Source: Sphingomonas sp. R-74633 (GTDB lineage: Bacteria; Pseudomonadota; Alphaproteobacteria; Sphingomonadales; Sphingomonadaceae). From it: 64,000 nucleotides of DNA. The position numbers were made by a program, and so were the translations under genes. The notes under the pieces were generated by a model, which worked only from the letters and a program-made list of their open reading frames with translations, was not told where the DNA came from and ran no database searches. Below, piece after piece: positions 59,016-64,000 of the stretch. The first letter of the stretch is position 1, and each line of letters starts with the position of its first letter. The DNA is taken from NCBI RefSeq assembly GCF_013416555.1, contig NZ_JACCFG010000002.1, positions 682,001-746,000 on the forward strand. The letters run 5' to 3'.

Positions 59016-62000
59016 ATGATTGCCAACCTCATGGCGCTGTCCGTCAGGGCGCGCTGGGCGGTCGTCGCCTTCTTTCTCGCCGTCGCCGGCATTGGCTTGT
59101 GGCAGCTCACCAAGCTGCCGATCGATGCCGTACCCGACATCACCAACAACCAGGTCCAGATCAACACGGTCGAGCGCGGACTCTCGCCGATCGAGATCGA
59201 GAAGCGCGTTACCTTCCCGATCGAAACCGCACTTGCCGGCATTCCCGGCCTTGAGACGACGCGCTCGCTGTCGCGCAACGGCTTCAGCCAGGTCACAGCG
59301 ATCTTCACCGATGGCACCGATCTCTATTTCGCCCGCCAGCAGGTGAGCGAGCGCATCGCTCAGGCGCGCGACAGTTTGCCCGGGGACGTTCAGCCGCAGA
59401 TCGGCCCGGTGACGACCGGGCTCGGCGAAATCTTCATGTACGCGGTCGACTACGCCAATCCCGGCGGCAAGGGAGCGAAGCCGGTCGACGGCCAGCCTGG
59501 CTGGCAGACCGACGGGAGCTTTCTCACCCCTGAGGGCGACCGGTTGACCGACGACGTGTCGCGTTCGGCCTATCTGCGGACCGTGCAGGACTGGATCATC
59601 CGGCCGCAGCTGCGCACCGTCCAGGGTGTTGCGGGCATTGATTCGATCGGCGGGTTCGAGAAGACCTATGTTGTCGAGCCCGACCCCGTGAAGCTGGCCG
59701 AGTTCGGCGTGTCCTATTCCGAGCTCGCCAAGGCACTGGAGGCCGCCAACCTTGCGGTCGGGGCGAACTTCTTCAATCGCGGGGGTGAAGCGTTCCTGCT
59801 GCGAGCCGACGCCCGCATCCGCGATATCGGCGAGATTGCCGAAGCGGTCATCGCGACGCGCGGCGGCATTCCCGTTGCCGTCAAGAATGTCGCAACGGTG
59901 CGGATCGGCGGCGACCTGCGCACGGGTGCAGCCAGCATGAACGGCCATGAGGTCGTCATCGGTACCGCGCTGATGCTGATCGGCGAGAACAGCCGCGTCG
60001 TCGCGCGGAGCGTCGGCGAACGGATGGAGACGATCGTCAAGTCGCTGCCGCCCGGGGTCAAGGTCACCACGACTCTCGACCGCTCGAAGCTCGTCAACGC
60101 CACCGTCGAGACCGTTCAGAGGAATTTGATCGAAGGCGCGATCCTTGTCGCGGCGGCGCTGTTCCTACTGCTCGGCAACTGGCGCGCGGCGGTCATCGCC
60201 GTGCTGGTCATCCCATTCTCGTTCCTGATGATGGCGATGGGGATGAATGCCTTCGGCGTTCCGGGCAATTTGATGAGCCTTGGCGCGCTCGACTTCGGCC
60301 TGATCGTCGATGGCGCGGTGATCATCATCGAAAACTGCCTGGCGCGGCTGGCGCACCGGCAGCACCAGGAGGGCCGGCTGCTCTCGCTTCGCGAGCGGCT
60401 CGAGGAAACGATGCGAGCCTCGCAGGAGATGATCAAGCCGACGGTCTTCGGCCAGGCGATCATCTTCCTCGCCTTCACGCCATTGCTGATGTTCACCGGT
60501 GTCGAGGGCAAGACCTTCTCGCCGATGGCGATCACCATCATGCTGGCGCTCGCCGCCGCGTTCATCCTGGCGCTCACCTTCGTGCCGGCAATGGTCGCGC
60601 TGCTGATCCGCGGCAAGGTCGCCGAGAAGGAAGTGTGGATCGTCGCCAAGACCAAGTCACGCTACATCCCGATCCTCGAGCTGGCGGTCGCCAAGCCGTG
60701 GCGCTTCATCGGCGCGGGCTTCGCCTTCTTCGGGGCGGCGGTCTTCGCGTTCGGCTTTCTCGGGCAGGAGTTCATCCCTCAGCTCGACGAAAAAAATGTC
60801 GCGATGGCTTCGAGCAGGGTGCCATCGGTATCGATGGAACAGTCGCTCGCGATGCAACGCGGAGTCGAGCGGGCGATCACCAGCCTGCCCGAAGTCGCGA
60901 TGATGTTCTCCAAAACCGGCACTGCCGAAGTCGCCACCGATCCCATGCCGTCGAATATCTCGGACGGCTTCGTGATCCTCAAACCCCAGGATCAATGGCC
61001 CGCCGGAATCGCCACCAAGGAACAGGTGCTCGAGCGCATCGAGCGCGTGTCCGGCGCGCAGATCGGCAACGCCTATGAAGTCAGCCAGCCGATCCAGTTG
61101 CGCTTCAACGAGCTGATCGCCGGCGTGCGTGGCGATGTTGCGATCAAGCTCTATGGCGACGATCTCGACCAGCTGAGCGCGACCGCGGCGCGGATCGTCC
61201 AGGCGCTGAAGGCCATACCCGGCGCGGCGGATGTGAAGGCCGAGCAGACCAGCGGCTCGCCGACGCTGGAAGTGAGCTTCGACCGAGCCGCGATTGCGCG
61301 GTTCGGGCTCACCGTCGAGGAGGTCGCCGACACCGTGTCCGCGGCCATGGGAGGGCGCGAAGCAGGCCTGGTGTTCGAAGGCGACCGCCGTTTCGCGGTG
61401 ACCGTCCGTGTGCCGGCGGCATCGCGCGACAATCTCGACGCGCTCCAGAGCCTGCCGGTAATGTTGCCGCAGGAAGCCGGCGAGAAGCGCAAGTCGGTGC
61501 CCTTGTCGCAGGTGGCGACATTCCGGTTCAGCGAAGGGTTGAACCAGATCAGTCGCGAGAATGGACGGCGGCGTGTGGTCATCCAGGCCAATGTGCGTGG
61601 CCGCGATGTCGGATCGTTCGTCGCGGAGGCCCGGCCTCAAGTGGAGCGGATCCAGTTGCCGACCGGTTCCTATCTCGAATGGGGAGGCCAATTCCAGAAT
61701 CTGCAGGCGGCTTCCGACCGGCTCGCGATCGTCGTCCCGATCTGCTTCGCGATCATCTTCGGGCTGCTCTACATGGCGCTCGGCAGTCTCGGTCGGGCAT
61801 TCGCGGTGTTCGCGGCGGTGCCGCTGGGGCTGGCGGGCGGCGTGTTCACCTTGTTGATGACCGGCATCGCCTTCTCGGTGTCGGCGGCGGTCGGCTTCAT
61901 CTGCCTGGCCGGCGTCGCGGTACTCAACGGACTGGTCGTGATGAGCGCGATCAGGGAACGGCTGGAGGCTGGCGTGGAGCTCAGCCGGGCTATCGTCGAG

Positions 62001-62258
62001 GGGAGCATCGAGAAGATGCGCGCCGTCGTCATGACCGGCTTCGTTCCCGCGATCGGCTTCGTGCCGATGGCGCTCGCCCACGGCACTGGCGCGGAGGTCC
62101 AGAAGCCGCTCGCCATGGTCGTGATTGGAGGCCTCGTCGCCGCGACCATCCTTACGCTGCTCGTCCTGCCCGCCATCGCCAAGGTCGTTCTCGGCCTTGG
62201 CGAGGGGTGGCGGTCGCGACGCAAGAGCAGGGGCGATGCTTCGCCGGCCACGGCATGA
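59016..62258 (+). CDS. czcA: CzcA/CusA-family heavy-metal RND transporter
   Basis: A 1080-residue proton-driven efflux pump. The HME-RND signature DFGLIVDGAVIIIENC is at ~426-441 and the N-terminal LPIDAVPDITNNQVQINT (~28-45) is typical. Twelve membrane segments and two large periplasmic loops are present. The aspartate in the signature (Asp/Glu set DFGxxVDGAxxxxEN) points to divalent-cation export (Co, Zn, Cd) rather than Cu/Ag, as inference. Start ATG 59016 is three bases after czcB. Confidence 0.94.
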   Translation: MIANLMALSVRARWAVVAFFLAVAGIGLWQLTKLPIDAVPDITNNQVQINTVERGLSPIEIEKRVTFPIETALAGIPGLETTRSLSRNGFSQVTAIFTDGTDLYFARQQVSERIAQARDSLPGDVQPQIGPVTTGLGEIFMYAVDYANPGGKGAKPVDGQPGWQTDGSFLTPEGDRLTDDVSRSAYLRTVQDWIIRPQLRTVQGVAGIDSIGGFEKTYVVEPDPVKLAEFGVSYSELAKALEAANLAVGANFFNRGGEAFLLRADARIRDIGEIAEAVIATRGGIPVAVKNVATVRIGGDLRTGAASMNGHEVVIGTALMLIGENSRVVARSVGERMETIVKSLPPGVKVTTTLDRSKLVNATVETVQRNLIEGAILVAAALFLLLGNWRAAVIAVLVIPFSFLMMAMGMNAFGVPGNLMSLGALDFGLIVDGAVIIIENCLARLAHRQHQEGRLLSLRERLEETMRASQEMIKPTVFGQAIIFLAFTPLLMFTGVEGKTFSPMAITIMLALAAAFILALTFVPAMVALLIRGKVAEKEVWIVAKTKSRYIPILELAVAKPWRFIGAGFAFFGAAVFAFGFLGQEFIPQLDEKNVAMASSRVPSVSMEQSLAMQRGVERAITSLPEVAMMFSKTGTAEVATDPMPSNISDGFVILKPQDQWPAGIATKEQVLERIERVSGAQIGNAYEVSQPIQLRFNELIAGVRGDVAIKLYGDDLDQLSATAARIVQALKAIPGAADVKAEQTSGSPTLEVSFDRAAIARFGLTVEEVADTVSAAMGGREAGLVFEGDRRFAVTVRVPAASRDNLDALQSLPVMLPQEAGEKRKSVPLSQVATFRFSEGLNQISRENGRRRVVIQANVRGRDVGSFVAEARPQVERIQLPTGSYLEWGGQFQNLQAASDRLAIVVPICFAIIFGLLYMALGSLGRAFAVFAAVPLGLAGGVFTLLMTGIAFSVSAAVGFICLAGVAVLNGLVVMSAIRERLEAGVELSRAIVEGSIEKMRAVVMTGFVPAIGFVPMALAHGTGAEVQKPLAMVVIGGLVAATILTLLVLPAIAKVVLGLGEGWRSRRKSRGDASPATA

Positions 62259-62274
62259 AGACGGGAGACGGACA

Positions 62275-62616
62275 ATGGCAACCAGCATGAAGCTGCTGCG
62301 AATCTACACCGACGAGGCCGCCTATTTCGGCGACCGCAAATTGTTCGAGGAGGTCGTGTCGCGAGCCCGCGAGGCCAAGATGGCGGGTGCGACCGTTCTC
62401 CAGGCATTGTTTGGCTTCGGACATTCGGCACACCAGCATCGCAAGCACTTTCTCGAGGACGACCAGTCGCTCGTGATCGAGATCGTCGATGAGGAGTCCC
62501 GACTTCGGGATTTCGCCGCTTCCCTTGCCGATGTGCACGGGATCGGGCTGATCACGCTGGAAGCGGTCGAGGTCCTGGGGGGCGACACGACCCTGGCGCC
62601 GGCAGGAGCCGCCTGA
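62275..62616 (+). CDS. DUF190 family protein
   Basis: A 113-residue soluble PII-like DUF190 protein (MKLLRIYTDEAAYFG; AGATVLQALFGFGH; SLVIEIVDEESRLRDF). It commonly follows RND metal pumps and may sense a nucleotide or metal; role unproven. ATG 62275 follows GGGAGACGGACA. Last gene of the pump operon before the ZIP-like gene. Confidence 0.86.
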   Translation: MATSMKLLRIYTDEAAYFGDRKLFEEVVSRAREAKMAGATVLQALFGFGHSAHQHRKHFLEDDQSLVIEIVDEESRLRDFAASLADVHGIGLITLEAVEVLGGDTTLAPAGAA

Positions 62617-62719
62617 TGCACCGGCGCCGCATCGGAATGGGCGAAGCAACCACGTCGCGAAGGCTCGATGCGGCATGCCGGCTGTTCTGGGGCAACGACC
62701 TGAGACGGGGGGACCAGCG

Positions 62720-63406
62720 ATGGGAGCATTGAACTACACCCTTATTCCGCTGGTCGCGATCCTGCTGGGGTCGATCGCCGCGGTGACCCGGCCGCCGGGC
62801 GAGCGCCTCGTGAGCGCCATGCAGCATCTCGCGGCGGGCGTCGTGTTCGCCGCGGCCGCGACGGAAATACTCCCGCAGGTCATGCACGGCGCGTCCCCGG
62901 TTGCAACGCTTGTAGGCGGCGCGCTTGGCGTTGCCGCCATGCTGGGGCTCAAGGCCTTCGAGAGCCGGTTCAAAGGGCCGGCGGCGCTGCTGGGAGCGGT
63001 CTCGATCGACATAGCGATCGACGGGCTCGTCCTCGGTCTCGCTTTCGTGGCCGGCGCGAAGGCAGGGATACTGCTGACGGTCGCCCTTACTCTGGAAGTG
63101 CTGTTTCTTGGCCTCACGCTGACCGCCGAACTGGGCGAGACGATCCGCTCCAAGGCAAAGGTCGTCATGATCGTGGGCGCAATCGCCCTGCTCCTGCCGG
63201 GTGGTGCGGCGATAGGCCTTTCGGTCGCCGAACTGCCCATGGCGGTTATCGTCGGCTTCCTGAGCTTTGGCCTGATGGCGCTGCTCTACCTCGTCACCGA
63301 GGAGCTTCTCGCCGACGCCCACAGAAAACCCGACACGCCGCTGGTCGCGGTGATGTTCTTCGTCGGCTTTCTCGGGCTGCTCGTCATCGAGGAGTTGATG
63401 GGTTGA
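62720..63406 (+). CDS. ZIP-family-like metal transporter
   Basis: A 228-residue membrane protein with about seven hydrophobic segments and the ZIP outline (MQHLAAGVVFAAAATEILPQVM; SIDIAIDGLVLGLAF; TLEVLFLGLTLTAELG). The usual HN-x-x-EG motif in segment 4 is replaced by D-x-x-DG, as in the ZIP-like branch near RND pumps, so transport direction and metal are unclear. ATG 62720 follows GGGGGGACC. Confidence 0.82.
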   Translation: MGALNYTLIPLVAILLGSIAAVTRPPGERLVSAMQHLAAGVVFAAAATEILPQVMHGASPVATLVGGALGVAAMLGLKAFESRFKGPAALLGAVSIDIAIDGLVLGLAFVAGAKAGILLTVALTLEVLFLGLTLTAELGETIRSKAKVVMIVGAIALLLPGGAAIGLSVAELPMAVIVGFLSFGLMALLYLVTEELLADAHRKPDTPLVAVMFFVGFLGLLVIEELMG

Positions 63407-63512
63407 CGCCGGATTTTCCGAAAACGCGCCATTCGTGGCTGCCGAGCGTTCGCCCGGCGCCAGTTCAACCATTTGAGACACCTACCCCTCAATCCGAAGA
63501 GTGCTGCAGAAC

Positions 63513-64000
63513 ATGACTCCAAAGAAGCCCGACACCGACCAGCAATCGCAGGGCGTCGACACCGGGCACGCGCCCGAAGCGGTCGCGGGAAGCCACCCGG
63601 TCGGTGTCGAAGACCACGATCATGACGAGCATGCCCATGGCGGGATATTCGGTCCGAATACCGAGATCATTTTCGCTCTGCTCTGCGGCGCATTCCTCGC
63701 CATCGGATTCGCAATCGATAAGCTTACCGAAGCGCCCACATGGGTTCCTCTTGCGGGTTATCTCGTTGCCTATTTCCTGGGCGGGTTCTTCACCGTGCTT
63801 GAGGCTTTCCAGAACCTCAGGAAGAAGCGCTTTGAGATCGACACGCTCATGCTGGTGGCTGCAGCCGGCGCGGCAGCGCTTGGGGCTTGGGCAGAAGGAT
63901 CGCTGCTCCTCTTCCTGTTCAGCACCGGACACGCGCTAGAGCATTATGCGATGGGCCGCGCCAAGCGGGCGATCGAGGCGCTAGCCGAGCTGGCGCCGCG
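63513..64000 (+). CDS. Heavy-metal P-type ATPase, partial (runs off window)
   Basis: The first 162 residues of a P1B-type ATPase. There is no HMA domain; instead a His/Asp-rich N-terminus (EDHDHDEHAHGG) precedes membrane segments (IFALLCGAFLAIGFAI; VPLAGYLVAYFLGGFFTVLEAF). KKRFEIDTLMLVAAAGAA-like and FLFSTGHALEHYAMGRA are the family's segment 1-4 region. It probably exports Zn, Cd or Co. The catalytic DKTGT motif is outside the window. Confidence 0.85.
   Translation, partial: MTPKKPDTDQQSQGVDTGHAPEAVAGSHPVGVEDHDHDEHAHGGIFGPNTEIIFALLCGAFLAIGFAIDKLTEAPTWVPLAGYLVAYFLGGFFTVLEAFQNLRKKRFEIDTLMLVAAAGAAALGAWAEGSLLLFLFSTGHALEHYAMGRAKRAIEALAELAP

Noticed and set aside
59016..62258. Specific assignment of CzcA to copper/silver (CusA)
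   Set aside because: The signature around DFGLIVDGA and the companion genes do not support copper; metal was left open.
30..64000. CRISPR array
   Set aside because: No regularly spaced direct repeats of 24-40 bases were seen; the repeats at 32646-32732 are short and mixed in orientation.

Overview
This GC-rich window reads as accessory DNA of an alphaproteobacterium, most likely a sphingomonad. The grounds are the LexA boxes of the alphaproteobacterial GAAC-N7-GAAC form, the imuA-imuB-dnaE2 mutasome, and a conjugation block of the kind carried by sphingomonad plasmids and integrative elements (DUF736, DUF2285, DUF2840, TraF, a DUF3363 relaxase, TraG, TrbB-TrbI, DUF2274). I find no integrase, replication initiator, rRNA or tRNA, so plasmid versus integrated element cannot be decided here. 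The genus is inference.

Layout. 1-3.3 kb: mercury (merT/merR, divergent, with a 19-bp-spacer MerR promoter) and arsenic resistance (ArsI-like lyase, ArsR, ArsC, ACR3, every junction overlapping, one 26-bp palindromic operator). 3.4-12.2 kb: SOS genes, namely two divergent SRAP proteins around a LexA box, DUF1810, then imuA-imuB-dnaE2 behind a second LexA box. 12.5-23.2 kb: a mobile-element maintenance block of DUF932, a ParB-like protein, a 1448-residue methyltransferase/strawberry-notch helicase fusion, a Toprim protein and a DUF2493 protein, several preceded by strongly structured leaders. 23.2-35.4 kb: a defence-type island with a nucleotidyltransferase-HEPN fusion, three unassigned genes with PD-(D/E)XK-like signatures, a HEPN-like partner, a Cys-His-Asp protein, a modification methylase with a candidate nuclease and a small ribbon-helix-helix regulator, and an AbiEi/AbiEii toxin-antitoxin pair.

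35.9-56.1 kb: the conjugation block on the plus strand, largely one overlapping transcription unit, interrupted by one opposite-strand membrane-protein gene at 45.4-46.1 kb. 56.2-64 kb: a czcCBA-type RND efflux operon with a DUF190 protein, a ZIP-like transporter and the start of a heavy-metal P-type ATPase that runs off the window.

Together the genes describe a self-transmissible element carrying metal resistance, SOS mutagenesis and defence cargo. The least explained items are the family of nested or branched hairpin leaders (two pairs keep architecture while stem sequences differ), the unassigned nuclease-like genes of the island, and the methylase operon preceded by a repeat cluster.
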